DNA of 64,000 nucleotides from Rhizobium giardinii bv. giardinii H152 (lineage in GTDB: Bacteria > Pseudomonadota > Alphaproteobacteria > Rhizobiales > Rhizobiaceae). The notes under the pieces were generated by a model. That model was not told where the DNA came from. It saw nothing but the letters and a program-made list of their open reading frames with translations, and ran no database searches. Location of the stretch: the NCBI RefSeq assembly GCF_000379605.1, contig NZ_KB902579.1, positions 385,748 through 449,747 on the forward strand, written 5' to 3'. Below, piece by piece: positions 1 through 8,396 of this stretch. The first letter of the stretch is position 1, and each line of letters starts with the position of its first letter. The position numbers were made by a program, and so were the translations under genes.

Positions 1-165
1 CCGGAAGCCAAAAGCGACCGGCCCTTCGGGTGGCCCGGAAATCGGCCACCGGAGGGCGTCGAAATCCTCGACCGATGCTCAGGCATCGCTCTGCGGTTTC
101 TTCTACCCGGACGCCCGTTTCCGGGCCATCACATCGGTCATTATCAGTGATCTTTGGTATCAGTC
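1..165. other. Hairpin-rich left edge, no assigned gene
   Basis: No gene can be assigned here because all three plus frames stay open for 50 or more codons and none resembles a known protein. The segment is full of short perfect inverted repeats: 29-35 with 44-50, 58-62 with 68-72, 73-78 with 83-88 (tetraloop), and 113-117 with 122-126 (tetraloop). Positions 70-77 also pair with 132-139 as an alternative long-range helix. It could be part of a structured RNA or the end of a gene outside the window. Confidence 0.3.
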
Positions 166-170
166 CAGCC

Positions 171-305
171 AAGAAAAAGCCCCACTGGTCGCAATCGACG
201 AGCGGGGCTAGGAGGGCGCATCGCAACAGATGAGGGAGGGGAACATCTGCTGCTTCAGGACACGCCAGGAGAACGCCACATGCGCGATGCGCCGAGCCGG
301 TCGAA
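171..305 (-). ncRNA. Candidate trans-acting small RNA with anti-Shine-Dalgarno loops
   Basis: Read on the minus strand, this intergenic stretch ends in a Rho-independent terminator: an imperfect stem over 178-209 followed by a T-rich tail at 177-171. Upstream of it a hairpin (arms CAGATG and CATCTG, about 231-248) presents the loop TTCCCCTCCCT. A second CCTCCT lies at 217-212 and a TCTCCT near 272-267. C/U-rich loops matching the Shine-Dalgarno sequence are a hallmark of rhizobial small RNAs such as the alpha-r14 and alpha-r15 (AbcR) families. A CTTGAC at 331-326 is a good -35, but the -10 is poor, so the 5' end is uncertain. The family assignment is inference. Confidence 0.5.
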
Positions 306-395
306 CATCAATCCGGAACAGGACAGTCAAGCGCGATACAATACTTCCGATTCAAGGCCTCTGCGTGGATGCAGATTGACTAGATCCGGGGCAGG

Positions 396-429
396 GAATG
401 AAGAGATTTTGTTTTCCTGCTCTTCATTC
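396..429. repeat. 10-bp perfect inverted repeat
   Basis: GAATGAAGAG at 396-405 is exactly complementary to CTCTTCATTC at 420-429, with a 14-nt T-rich loop. It lies between the candidate small RNA and the DUF922 gene, where it could fold in RNA from either strand or bind a dimeric protein. Neither strand has a T-run after the stem, so it is not a classical terminator. Confidence 0.5.
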
Positions 430-562
430 AATGCCTAGACTATACCTTAACTTTCAGCGCTGTTGTATGGTGAAAAGTCACCAGTGATATGCTGTTGACG
501 CGCAGGTTTTGCCTATACCGAGTGATTCGAATTTCACTCGTTTTTCTACTGTTGCGGACGAT

Positions 563-1192
563 TTACCGCTTGGCCTTCGTGATCCCGTCGAGTCGGTATT
601 GCAGCAGCCGGATCATGCGGCGGTCGAAATTGGCGGCCTCGGTCCGGTCGAAGCGGGCCTGGTCGCGGTCGTGCTGCTGGATCGCCGTCTCGCTCAACCG
701 CGCGACACGCGCCTGCATCCGCTCGCAATCCGCTTCGGGTTTCAGGGCCAGAAAATCCTTCTCCAGTTTGCGGGCATGGTTGCGGGCGATCTCGGCGTGA
801 CGCTCCTCATGGCGCTTGATATCGCTTGCCAACGTGTCCCAGACCAGCGCCAGATCCCGGTTTGCGGTTCGGCGGTTTTTCCAGCGCGGCAGGATGAGCC
901 TGGTGCTGAGCGTCACCTTGGCGCTGCCGACGGCGCAGCGATTGCCGTGTTTGACATAGGTTACCGTGCCGCCGAACTTGATCCTGGTGGCGCCGGGATG
1001 CCGCGCACCGGTCGAATTCATCATCGGACCGCGCTCGGAAAGCGCCTTGTCCAGTTCTTCGGCCGTGCGGCCCCCTACGGAGAAATAGGTGATGCTCTTG
1101 CTTATCACCGTGTCGCCGTACGCCGACGAGGAATGGCCCGCGACGATACTCAAGATCAGAAACGCGGCGAAGGAAATGCGGCCAGTCATCAT
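563..1192 (-). CDS. DUF922 family secreted putative Zn-dependent protease
   Basis: The chosen start is the first of two adjacent ATGs (1192 and 1189). It gives a protein of 209 residues with an N-terminal hydrophobic signal segment and a predicted cleavage near AYG. The middle carries HEERHAEIA, which fits the HExxH zinc-binding motif of DUF922 proteins, annotated as putative Zn-dependent proteases. The open frame extends upstream to 1432, but that part has no signal peptide and overlaps the folP start, so I left it out. The gene is divergent from folP. The export site is probably the periplasm; the substrate is unknown. Confidence 0.75.
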   Translation of the reverse strand: MMTGRISFAAFLILSIVAGHSSSAYGDTVISKSITYFSVGGRTAEELDKALSERGPMMNSTGARHPGATRIKFGGTVTYVKHGNRCAVGSAKVTLSTRLILPRWKNRRTANRDLALVWDTLASDIKRHEERHAEIARNHARKLEKDFLALKPEADCERMQARVARLSETAIQQHDRDQARFDRTEAANFDRRMIRLLQYRLDGITKAKR

Positions 1193-1390
1193 AGGTTTAC
1201 AGGTCTCGGCAGTTGAACTTCTCCAGAGCTTGGGGCATAGCCAGCCACAGCGCAACAGCAAATGGCCGGCATCTCGGACAAAGCGGAAAACAAGAGAACA
1301 ATCCGAGCCTTTGCCGCAAGGTGTGGCACATTGGCCCCCATTTGTGGTCAAAGTTGTGTCTGCGGAGGGTGAGGAGGGAGTGAAACCATC

Positions 1391-2272
1391 ATGGACAACG
1401 CTTTCGATCCCTTCGAATGGAAACTGGCCCATGGCCGAAAACTCACTCTGGGGCCGACCGGGCTGCTGATGGCGATCATCAATGTGACGCCGGATTCGTT
1501 TTCGGACGGCGGCGCCTATGACAATACGGAAGCCGCAGTGTCACAGGCCCTGCACTGCCTCGATCAGGGCGCCGCAATCCTCGATATCGGCGGCGAGTCG
1601 ACACGACCCGGTGCTGCCCCGGTCACGGCGGACGAAGAGCAGGCGCGCGTACTGCCGGTCATTGCGGCGCTTGCCGAGCGGACGGATGCGATCGTCTCCG
1701 TCGATACCTACAGGGCCGAGACCGCGCGACTGGCGGTTGCCGCCGGTGCGCATATCATCAATGACGTCCACGGCCTGCAGCGTGAGCCCGATCTTGCGAA
1801 TGTGGCGGCGGCGACCGGGGCAGGGCTTTGCATCATGCATACCGGCCGCGACCGCGAAAAGCTCACAGATGTCGTGCGCGATCAATATCATTTTCTCGAG
1901 CGCTCGCTGGAAATAGCGGCTGCTGCCGGTGTCGCGCGTGACCGGATCGTTCTCGATCCCGGCTTCGGTTTTGCCAAAGACACCGATGAGAACATCGAAC
2001 TGATGACGCGTTTCAGTGAACTGCGAGGTTTCGGACTGCCGCTTCTGGCCGGTACGTCGCGCAAGCGCTTCATTGGTGCGATCACCGGCCGCGACGCGCC
2101 GGAGCGGGATGTCGGCACGGCAGCCACGACAGCATTGCTGAGAATGGCGGGTGCAGCGGTTTTCCGGGTACATGATGTCGCAATCAACAGGGATGCGCTC
2201 CTGGTGGCGGATGCTATGCTGGCGATAAAAAGACGGGCGCAGGAAAAACACGGGACGGAAAATCAGCCATGA
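1391..2272 (+). CDS. folP: Dihydropteroate synthase
   Basis: This enzyme joins p-aminobenzoate to 6-hydroxymethyl-dihydropterin diphosphate in folate synthesis. The 293-residue protein has the family signatures NVTPDSFSDGG near residue 33, DIGGESTRPG near 62 and the C-terminal GTSRKRFIG pterin/phosphate loop. The ATG at 1391 follows a purine-rich GGAGGGAG ribosome-binding site. It is the first gene of a compact folate operon: its stop overlaps the folB start in an ATGA. It is also the target of sulfonamide drugs, and no atypical feature is visible in the conserved loops. Confidence 0.97.
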   Translation: MDNAFDPFEWKLAHGRKLTLGPTGLLMAIINVTPDSFSDGGAYDNTEAAVSQALHCLDQGAAILDIGGESTRPGAAPVTADEEQARVLPVIAALAERTDAIVSVDTYRAETARLAVAAGAHIINDVHGLQREPDLANVAAATGAGLCIMHTGRDREKLTDVVRDQYHFLERSLEIAAAAGVARDRIVLDPGFGFAKDTDENIELMTRFSELRGFGLPLLAGTSRKRFIGAITGRDAPERDVGTAATTALLRMAGAAVFRVHDVAINRDALLVADAMLAIKRRAQEKHGTENQP

Positions 2273-2637
2273 CAGCGATCTACACGATCACCCTCAAGAA
2301 TTGCGCCTTCTTTGCCCGCCATGGCGTTCACGACGAAGAGGAATTTCTCGGGCAGCGCTTCTTCGTCGATGCCGAGCTGGATGTCGAGCAGGGAACCGCG
2401 CTGATCGAGGATTCCATCGACGATACAGTGCATTACGGTGTTGTCTTCACCGAGATCGAGAAGATCATCACTGGCCGCCGGCGCTATCTGATCGAAGCGC
2501 TGGCGCTCGAGGTTGCCACAACGCTCTGTTCGGTCTTTCCGCAGATTCGCCGCGCGAAAATATCGATCCGCAAGCCGAACGCACCGGTTCCCGGTGTTCT
2601 CGACTATGTCGAAGTGACGGTAGAGCATTTTGCCTGA
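2269..2637 (+). CDS. folB: Dihydroneopterin aldolase
   Basis: FolB cleaves dihydroneopterin to 6-hydroxymethyl-dihydropterin, the step before FolK. The 122-residue length is normal for the tunnelling-fold family. Visible features are the N-terminal NCAFFARHGVHDEEEFLGQ segment, which begins most FolB proteins and holds the catalytic Glu region, and the HYGVVF strand. The gene overlaps folP by 4 nt and its stop sits 1 nt before the folK ATG, so translation is probably coupled across the whole operon. Confidence 0.95.
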   Translation: MTAIYTITLKNCAFFARHGVHDEEEFLGQRFFVDAELDVEQGTALIEDSIDDTVHYGVVFTEIEKIITGRRRYLIEALALEVATTLCSVFPQIRRAKISIRKPNAPVPGVLDYVEVTVEHFA

Positions 2638-2638
2638 G

Positions 2639-3166
2639 ATGCCGACTCATCTGGCGACGCTCGGCCTCGGCGGCAATATCGGTGATCCCGCTGCTTCGAT
2701 GGCGCGCGCGCTTGTGCTTCTCGACACGCGGCCGGACTGCGAAGTGATGCATGTCTCGAAGCTCTACCGGACACCGCCCTGGGGCAAGACGGACCAGGCC
2801 TGGTTTTTCAATGCCTGTGCTGCGGTCGAGACCTCGCTCCTGCCCGACGAACTGCTCGATGCATGCCTGTCGATCGAGCGCCAGATGAAGCGCGAGCGGC
2901 TGGAGCGCTGGGGCCCGCGCACGATCGACATCGATGTGCTGACCTATGATAGCCTGAGCCAAAGTTCCCGGACGCTGGAAATACCGCATCCGCGCATGAC
3001 GGAACGTGGGTTCGTGCTGAAGCCGCTCGCCGATTTCGCCCCGGATCTTGTCGTGGCCGGCAAATCGGTGGCCGAATGGCTCGAGAGCGCTGATGTCGCG
3101 GGCATCGAAGTGGCCGATCCGCGCAATGATTGGTGGCGGCAGCGCGCGCCTCAATCGGCCGTTTGA
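2639..3166 (+). CDS. folK: 2-amino-4-hydroxy-6-hydroxymethyldihydropteridine diphosphokinase
   Basis: FolK pyrophosphorylates 6-hydroxymethyl-dihydropterin and supplies the FolP substrate. The protein (175 residues from ATG 2639) starts with LATLGLGGNIGDP and contains the signature WGPRTIDIDVLTYD with the Mg-binding Asp pair. A TTG at 2630 in the same frame would add three residues and overlap folB. The ATG, placed directly after the folB stop, is preferred. It is the last gene of folP-folB-folK, which is followed by a strong hairpin at 3173-3197. Confidence 0.95.
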   Translation: MPTHLATLGLGGNIGDPAASMARALVLLDTRPDCEVMHVSKLYRTPPWGKTDQAWFFNACAAVETSLLPDELLDACLSIERQMKRERLERWGPRTIDIDVLTYDSLSQSSRTLEIPHPRMTERGFVLKPLADFAPDLVVAGKSVAEWLESADVAGIEVADPRNDWWRQRAPQSAV

Positions 3167-3172
3167 AACGCA

Positions 3173-3197
3173 AGAGAGCCGGACGAGCCGGCTCTCT
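3173..3197. terminator. Hairpin between convergent folK and a secreted-protein gene
   Basis: A 10-bp perfect stem (3173-3182 with 3188-3197) with a 5-nt loop lies between two converging genes. There is no long T-run on the plus side. On the minus strand the stem is followed by TTGCGTTT. A shared terminator is the simplest reading. Confidence 0.6.
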
Positions 3198-3219
3198 GGA
3201 AGCGCTCCGAAAACACTCG

Positions 3220-3771
3220 CTATTTCTTGATCGAGCCGACGGCGACGGTGTCGAGCTGGCGGTTGAGGCTGACGCCGATCACCGGCACCATCGTGTCCTC
3301 TACCTTCACCGAAATGGTGATGTTGAGCGTCGAGTCGCCCTGCAGGCGGGCGATCATCGCGCCGTTCAGCTTCTTGCGGTTGATGCCGACGACGACCTTG
3401 TCCTTGCCGACATTTCCGGAGACGATATCAAGGCCCTTGCCGTCGGCGCCATCGAGGAACTTGCCGTTATAGCTTTTGCCGGACTGGGTGATGACGGCGG
3501 ACATCGGCTGCTTGAAGACGCCGACGCGGCAGAAGCCGTCGAGCTTGATGCCGGCGGAGCTTCCGTTTGCTTCACCGGTCAGGTCGCAGGTGAATTTCGT
3601 GCCCTTGTATTTTCCCGCGACGATCTCGCCCGGGCCTTTCCACTGGCCGGAAACCTGCTCGAAAAACGCCTTGTCGTTGGCGCCCGAGAATGCCGGAGAG
3701 GCTGCGCAGGTGAGGGCTGCAAGCGAGGCTGCGGCAATGCCGCGAGCGATCAAAGAAGGGCGCGAAAACAT
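3220..3771 (-). CDS. Conserved secreted protein, function unknown
   Basis: The 183-residue product has a classical signal peptide (basic MFSRPSLIARG, hydrophobic core, cleavage near AFSGA). The mature part is rich in beta-forming, glycine-containing segments such as GQWKGPGEIVAGKYKGTKF, reminiscent of small periplasmic beta-barrel or lipocalin-like proteins. Two cysteines (in FTCDL and GFCRV) could form a disulfide. I do not recognise a named family. It converges on folK, and about 260 nt without a gene separate it from the next gene to the right. Confidence 0.7.
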   Translation of the reverse strand: MFSRPSLIARGIAAASLAALTCAASPAFSGANDKAFFEQVSGQWKGPGEIVAGKYKGTKFTCDLTGEANGSSAGIKLDGFCRVGVFKQPMSAVITQSGKSYNGKFLDGADGKGLDIVSGNVGKDKVVVGINRKKLNGAMIARLQGDSTLNITISVKVEDTMVPVIGVSLNRQLDTVAVGSIKK

Positions 3772-4029
3772 AAACGATCCTTGATGGTCGATGTCAGGAA
3801 TGTGAGGTTACATTTGCACTTAAATGGTTAATGGAGTGTTGCTCCGGCCCTTGGAAAGGTCGGCTTTGAGGCTCACGAAATGTTTCATGCGGACTTTCTA
3901 CCACGCCTGAAATCCTTGGCAATCCTGGGCTTTCACGCGCGCCTCACCGGGATGTGTGCACGGGTGAGCGGAGTTGCGTTGAAACCGGATTAGGGTTTGT
4001 TACGTAGATGCGCATCTAGGAGGCTTGCC

Positions 4030-4893
4030 ATGACCATCATCGACGACATCGAATCGCGTTTAACGCACCATGGTGACAAGGGCAATGTGATCTACCGCCA
4101 CCGGATTGCCACGCGCATCACGCATTGGACCTGGGCGATCGCCCTGTTCTTCCTGCTTTTGAGCGGGCTGCAGATCTTCAATGCCCACCCGGAACTCTAT
4201 ATCGGCAAGCAATCGGGTTTCGAGTTCGACAACAGCGTGCTGTCCATGCGCGCCATGCAGGCCGCCGACGGCAAGGTCGATGGTTACACCACGATCTTCG
4301 GGCAAAGCTACAAGACGACCGGCGTTTTCGGAATGAGCGGACCGGCGGACAATCCGTCCTACCGCGGATTTCCGGCCTGGGCGACGCTGCCATCCTACCA
4401 GGATCTGGCGACCGGGCGGGTCATCCATTTCTTCTTTGCCTGGTTCTTCGTGGCGGCTTTCCTCGTCTGGTTCGTCGCCAGCCTGATCAGCGGCCATCTC
4501 AGGCGCGATATCCTTCCGTCCCGCGCGGATATCAGGGGCTTGCCGAAAAGCCTTTCCGATCACCTGCGGTTCCGCTTTCATCACGACGGCCGCTACAATG
4601 TCCTGCAGAAGCTCGCCTATGCCGGTGTCCTGCTCGTCATCTTCCCGCTGATCATCCTGACGGGCATCACCATGTCGCCCGGCATGAATGCGGCGTGGCC
4701 GTGGCTGCTCGACGTTTTCGGCGGACGGCAGACGGCGCGCACCATCCACTTCGTCTGCATGGCGCTGCTCGTGGCTTTCTTCCTGATCCACATCTTCATG
4801 GTCGTTGCTGCAGGTCCGCTGAACGAAATGCGCTCGATCATCACCGGCTGGTATCGCACCGATCCCGAAAAGAAAGAGGAGCACACGGCATGA
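4030..4893 (+). CDS. Cytochrome b561-type membrane protein
   Basis: This membrane haem protein probably passes electrons between the quinone pool and the periplasmic oxidoreductase encoded next. The ATG at 4030 follows a perfect AGGAGG at 4018-4023, which rules out the upstream in-frame ATG at 3997. The 287 residues begin with a cytoplasmic NVIYRHRIATRITHW segment, where the His is the usual haem-ligand region. There are about four transmembrane helices, a long periplasmic loop of about 70 residues after helix 1, and a further His in the last helix (VAFFLIHIFM). Its stop overlaps the next start (ATGA). Confidence 0.85.
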   Translation: MTIIDDIESRLTHHGDKGNVIYRHRIATRITHWTWAIALFFLLLSGLQIFNAHPELYIGKQSGFEFDNSVLSMRAMQAADGKVDGYTTIFGQSYKTTGVFGMSGPADNPSYRGFPAWATLPSYQDLATGRVIHFFFAWFFVAAFLVWFVASLISGHLRRDILPSRADIRGLPKSLSDHLRFRFHHDGRYNVLQKLAYAGVLLVIFPLIILTGITMSPGMNAAWPWLLDVFGGRQTARTIHFVCMALLVAFFLIHIFMVVAAGPLNEMRSIITGWYRTDPEKKEEHTA

Positions 4894-5681
4894 GCGGGTT
4901 CATCATCAATCGCCGCAGGTTCCTCACGGTTGCGGGGGCGGCGGCCTCGGCCGTAACGCTCTCCGGCTGTGGCGCGTTCGACGGTTTCCTGTCCAGCCAG
5001 AGCCCCGTGCGGGATGTGCTTGCTTCGGCAAACAGCCTGACCTACCGCGTCCAGCGCATGCTGATCGATGCCGATGCACTGGCGCCGGAATTCTCGGCAA
5101 GCGAGGTACGTCAGGGACAGCGGCCGAACGGCTCGACCGACCCTACCGATGCGGACTATCTGGCGCTGAAGGAGAAGCAGTTCGCCGATTATCGGATGAC
5201 TATCGGCGGGCTGGTCGAAAAGCCGCTGAGCTTCAGTCTGGATGAGCTGCGCAACATGCCGGCCCGCACGCAGGTCACCCGGCACGACTGTGTCGAGGGT
5301 TGGAGCTGCATCGCCAAATGGACCGGCGTGCCGCTCGCAACGATCCTCGACGAGGCCAGGGTGAAGCCGGAAGCGCGCTTCGTCGTCTTCCATTGTTACG
5401 ACAGCATGGACCTCGGCCTGTCCGGCGCGGTGCGCTACTACGAATCGATCGACCTGATCGACGCACGCCATCCGCAGACCATTCTTGCCTATGGCTGCAA
5501 CGACGAGGCGCTGCGTGTGGCCAATGGCGCGCCGCTGCGAGTGCGCATCGAGCGGCAGCTCGGCTACAAGATGGCGAAATACATCAAGGGTATCGAACTT
5601 GCCTCGACGCTCGCGCCCTATGGCAGCGGCAAGGGGGGCTTCTGGGAAGATCTCGGCTACGAATGGTATGCCGGGATCTAA
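4890..5681 (+). CDS. Molybdopterin-dependent oxidoreductase, Tat-exported, sulfite-oxidase-like fold
   Basis: The 263-residue protein opens with a twin-arginine signal (NRRRFLTVAGAAAS) and ends the signal with a lipobox-like LSGC at Cys27, so it may be a Tat-exported lipoprotein. The core matches the SUOX-like molybdopterin-binding domain. HDCVEGWSCIAKWTG holds the expected molybdenum-ligand cysteine region, and CHCYDSMD-type and LAYGCNDEAL segments follow. It overlaps the cytochrome b gene by 4 nt, giving an electron-transfer pair analogous to MsrP/MsrQ but with an unrelated membrane partner. The substrate is unknown. Confidence 0.85.
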   Translation: MSGFIINRRRFLTVAGAAASAVTLSGCGAFDGFLSSQSPVRDVLASANSLTYRVQRMLIDADALAPEFSASEVRQGQRPNGSTDPTDADYLALKEKQFADYRMTIGGLVEKPLSFSLDELRNMPARTQVTRHDCVEGWSCIAKWTGVPLATILDEARVKPEARFVVFHCYDSMDLGLSGAVRYYESIDLIDARHPQTILAYGCNDEALRVANGAPLRVRIERQLGYKMAKYIKGIELASTLAPYGSGKGGFWEDLGYEWYAGI

Positions 5682-5739
5682 GCAGACTTTCGTTGCAGGT
5701 TTTGATCGGAAAACCGTGGAACACTTTTTCGAAACCTGC

Positions 5740-6822
5740 TTAGCCACCGGTATCGTCGGCGGCTTTCGACCGTGATGCGCCGGGCGCCAGATCGCCGATG
5801 AAATCGCCGATTCCGGGGCGTTTCAGGGCGCGAAACGGCATCGGCCGGCAGAGATCCATCGCGGCGATGCCGATACGAGCCGTCATCAAGCCGTTGATGA
5901 CGCCTTCGCCGAGCCTAGCCGACAGCTTCGAGGCCAGACCGTGGCCGAGCACCTGCTGGATCAGGCTATCACCGACGGCGATCGAGCCCGTGACGGCGAG
6001 ATGGGCGATGACGTCGCGCATCAGCCGCAGCAATCCGAACGTGCCTGGACGCCCACCATAGAGGTCGGCCATCGCCCGGATCAGGCGGGCGGATTCGTAG
6101 ATGACGTAACCGAGATCGACCAGCGCACGCGGGCTGACGGCTGTGACGATCGAGACGCGTTTCGAGGCGTTGAGGATGAGCGCGCGGGCTTCGCGATCGA
6201 GCGGCGTCAGCAGTTCGCGCTCGGTCAGGTCAAGCAGGTGGGGGCCGTCGATGATTTCGGTTTCGGTTTCCTTGAGGCGCAGGCGTCCGCGTGCCGTCTG
6301 CGGTTTGGCGGCAAGCAGATGCGCGAGATGCACCATCACCTTGCGCGCCGGCTTTGGCGTCGGCGCAAGGCTCGCGTCAATTGCCTCCTGCTTCAGCGCC
6401 TGGACGGCGTTCAACCGCATGATACCGGCCAGTTCGCGGGAAATGACGATGAGGAAAGCCAGCAGCCCGATGGCGACGACAGTGATCGCGAGATAGCCAA
6501 GCCAATCGGCGCGGCTGAAGAGATCGCGCACCAGGCTGTCGAGCCAGAGCCCGACGGCCAGGGAAACCAGAATACCGAAGGCGCCAAAGGCGAGTTTGCC
6601 GAAGGAGAAGCGGCGCCGGCGCGGGGTCGCCTCCGCCGGCGCGGGCAGGGCGCTGGTGGTCGCAACGAACGGGTCGTCGGCATCGGGTGTCATGACGAAG
6701 TTTTCGTCGAAACTGGCCGGTGAGCGGCGCGCCGGTTCTCGCCGGGCGGGCGCCGTCGATGGTTCGCCTTCGACAGTAAAAACGGCCGGCTTTCGTTTTG
6801 GCGTTTTTGGCGTATCGCTCAT
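5740..6822 (-). CDS. ycjF: YcjF/TIGR01620 family membrane protein
   Basis: This 360-residue inner-membrane protein has a disordered N-terminal tail (residues 1-75, Lys/Pro/Ala rich), then two hydrophobic segments (FGKLAFGAFGILVSLAVGLWL and YLAITVVAIGLLAFLIV). The C-terminal domain resembles DUF697, with the segment ALVDLGYVIYESARLIRAMADLYGGRPG. In enterobacteria ycjF is co-transcribed with ycjX in stress regulons, and its biochemical role is unknown. Here it overlaps ycjX by 4 nt and is the last gene of sixA-ycjX-ycjF. Confidence 0.85.
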   Translation of the reverse strand: MSDTPKTPKRKPAVFTVEGEPSTAPARREPARRSPASFDENFVMTPDADDPFVATTSALPAPAEATPRRRRFSFGKLAFGAFGILVSLAVGLWLDSLVRDLFSRADWLGYLAITVVAIGLLAFLIVISRELAGIMRLNAVQALKQEAIDASLAPTPKPARKVMVHLAHLLAAKPQTARGRLRLKETETEIIDGPHLLDLTERELLTPLDREARALILNASKRVSIVTAVSPRALVDLGYVIYESARLIRAMADLYGGRPGTFGLLRLMRDVIAHLAVTGSIAVGDSLIQQVLGHGLASKLSARLGEGVINGLMTARIGIAAMDLCRPMPFRALKRPGIGDFIGDLAPGASRSKAADDTGG

Positions 6823-8321
6823 GCCAGCCGGTCTCCGAACAAAAATTGCATAGCCCGGTCGAGCCTGATGTGCGGCACCGACAATTTCAGTCCGCCGCCG
6901 GTTTCCTCAATATGCGGTGGCCGGAAGCGCACGAAGCGCAGGTCGGGAACCAGGCTCTCTTCCGGTTTGGAATCAAGATCCTGAAAAAGTGCATCAGGAT
7001 TTTCCGGTAAGTCTCCGGTAAATATGGCTGTTTTCCGTTCGCCGTCAAAGGTTTCTCCGTTGATCTTCTCGCCGTTGATCGGCGTGCCGACGATAACCGG
7101 CAAAACATGGCCGTCGTGGCTGACCGTTGCCTCGCGGGTTGCCCGGACGGAGGCGATAGCCATCACCTCGAGCCCTGCGCCGCTCACGCCGATGCGCTCG
7201 ATGGCGCGCTGCACCAGCCGGGCGGCGATTCGTTCGAGGCGGTCGTGGCTTTCATGGTGCAGATGGTCGGCCTTGGTCGCGGCGATCAGCACCTTGTCGA
7301 TACGCTTCGTCAGGAAGGACGACAGGAAGGAATTGGTACCCGGCCGGAAACTGGCGAGAACATCAGCCAGCGCACCTTCAAGGTCGAGCAGCGACTCCGG
7401 GCCGCGGTTGATCGCCTGCAGCGCGTCGATCAGGACGATCTGCCGGTCGAGCCGGGCAAAGTGTTCGCGGAAGAACGGCTTGACCACATGGGTCTTGTAG
7501 GCCTCGTAGCGTCGCTCCATCATCGCCCAGAGCGAGCCTTTGGGGGCGCGGCCCTCGGGGAGGTTGGCGAGCGGCGAGAATGTGAGAGCCGGCGAGCCTT
7601 CCAGATCACCAGGCATCAGAAAGCGGCCCGGCGGCAGCGTTGACAGGGAGCGCTCGTCGGATTTGCAGGCCTGCAGGTAGCCGGTGAAGGCTTCCGCCAG
7701 CCGTTGCGCATCCGCCTCGACGGCAGGCGCCGTGAGGTCGAGCGAGGTTGCGAGTGAAAGCCAGTGGGTGGAGAGCTCGGCGCGGATGCCGGTTTTCGCC
7801 CGCCCGGCCGTCTTGTTGCTGAACGCGCGGAAGTCCTGGGTCAGCAGCGGCAGATCAAGCAGCCATTCACCGGGATAGTCGACGATGTCGATCGAGAGCC
7901 GGCCTGGTGAGAACATCCGGTTCCAGCCGCTGGCGCTTTCGTAGTCCAGCGTGATGCGCAACTGCGAAATCGCGCGGGTGGAATCCGGCCAGACCCGATC
8001 GCGGACAAGCGCTGCAATATGATCCTCATACTGGAAGCGCGGCACGGCGTCGTCCGGCTGTGGTTCGAGCCTTATCTTCGACACGCGTCCGGAGCGGACT
8101 GCCTCGAAGATCGGCAGGCGGCCGCCATTCAGGAGATTGTGGACGAGGGATGAGATGAACACGGTCTTGCCGGCGCGCGAAAGCCCGGTCACGCCGAGCC
8201 GTAGCGTCGGATTGACGAAACCGGAAGCGCGATCTGTCAAGGTACCGAGTGCAAGCCGGGCGTCATCGGAAAGGCGGGTCAGGAGTGATGGCAAATTTCG
8301 GGCCTCGGAACGCGTTGGCAT
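6819..8321 (-). CDS. ycjX: YcjX family P-loop protein (DUF463)
   Basis: The 500-residue protein has a Walker A motif GLSRAGKT near residue 46 and the downstream IVDYPGEWLLDLPLL that typifies YcjX, a predicted GTPase-like ATP/GTP-binding stress protein. Length and motif order are normal for the family. It overlaps ycjF, which suggests a two-protein complex at the inner membrane. A plausible housekeeping promoter lies just upstream (-10 CTATAT, 8357-8352), so ycjXF can probably be transcribed without sixA. Confidence 0.9.
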   Translation of the reverse strand: MPTRSEARNLPSLLTRLSDDARLALGTLTDRASGFVNPTLRLGVTGLSRAGKTVFISSLVHNLLNGGRLPIFEAVRSGRVSKIRLEPQPDDAVPRFQYEDHIAALVRDRVWPDSTRAISQLRITLDYESASGWNRMFSPGRLSIDIVDYPGEWLLDLPLLTQDFRAFSNKTAGRAKTGIRAELSTHWLSLATSLDLTAPAVEADAQRLAEAFTGYLQACKSDERSLSTLPPGRFLMPGDLEGSPALTFSPLANLPEGRAPKGSLWAMMERRYEAYKTHVVKPFFREHFARLDRQIVLIDALQAINRGPESLLDLEGALADVLASFRPGTNSFLSSFLTKRIDKVLIAATKADHLHHESHDRLERIAARLVQRAIERIGVSGAGLEVMAIASVRATREATVSHDGHVLPVIVGTPINGEKINGETFDGERKTAIFTGDLPENPDALFQDLDSKPEESLVPDLRFVRFRPPHIEETGGGLKLSVPHIRLDRAMQFLFGDRLA

Positions 8322-8351
8322 CTGGCCCGGGGGCCAGCTTGGTCATTTGCG

Positions 8352-8380
8352 ATATAGGACGCCGAAGCGGCCGAAAAAAG
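8352..8380 (-). promoter_or_regulatory. Candidate promoter of ycjX-ycjF
   Basis: On the minus strand CTATAT (8357-8352) matches the rhizobial -10 exactly. CTTTTT (8380-8375), 17 nt upstream, matches the CTTGAC -35 at three of six positions. Transcription would start about 25 nt before the ycjX ATG. Confidence 0.4.
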
Positions 8381-8396
8381 TGTAGCCAGGCGGCAT

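Noticed and set aside
1193-1432. N-terminal extension of the DUF922 protein
   Set aside because: It lacks a signal peptide, overlaps the start of folP, and the shorter form begins exactly at a good signal sequence.
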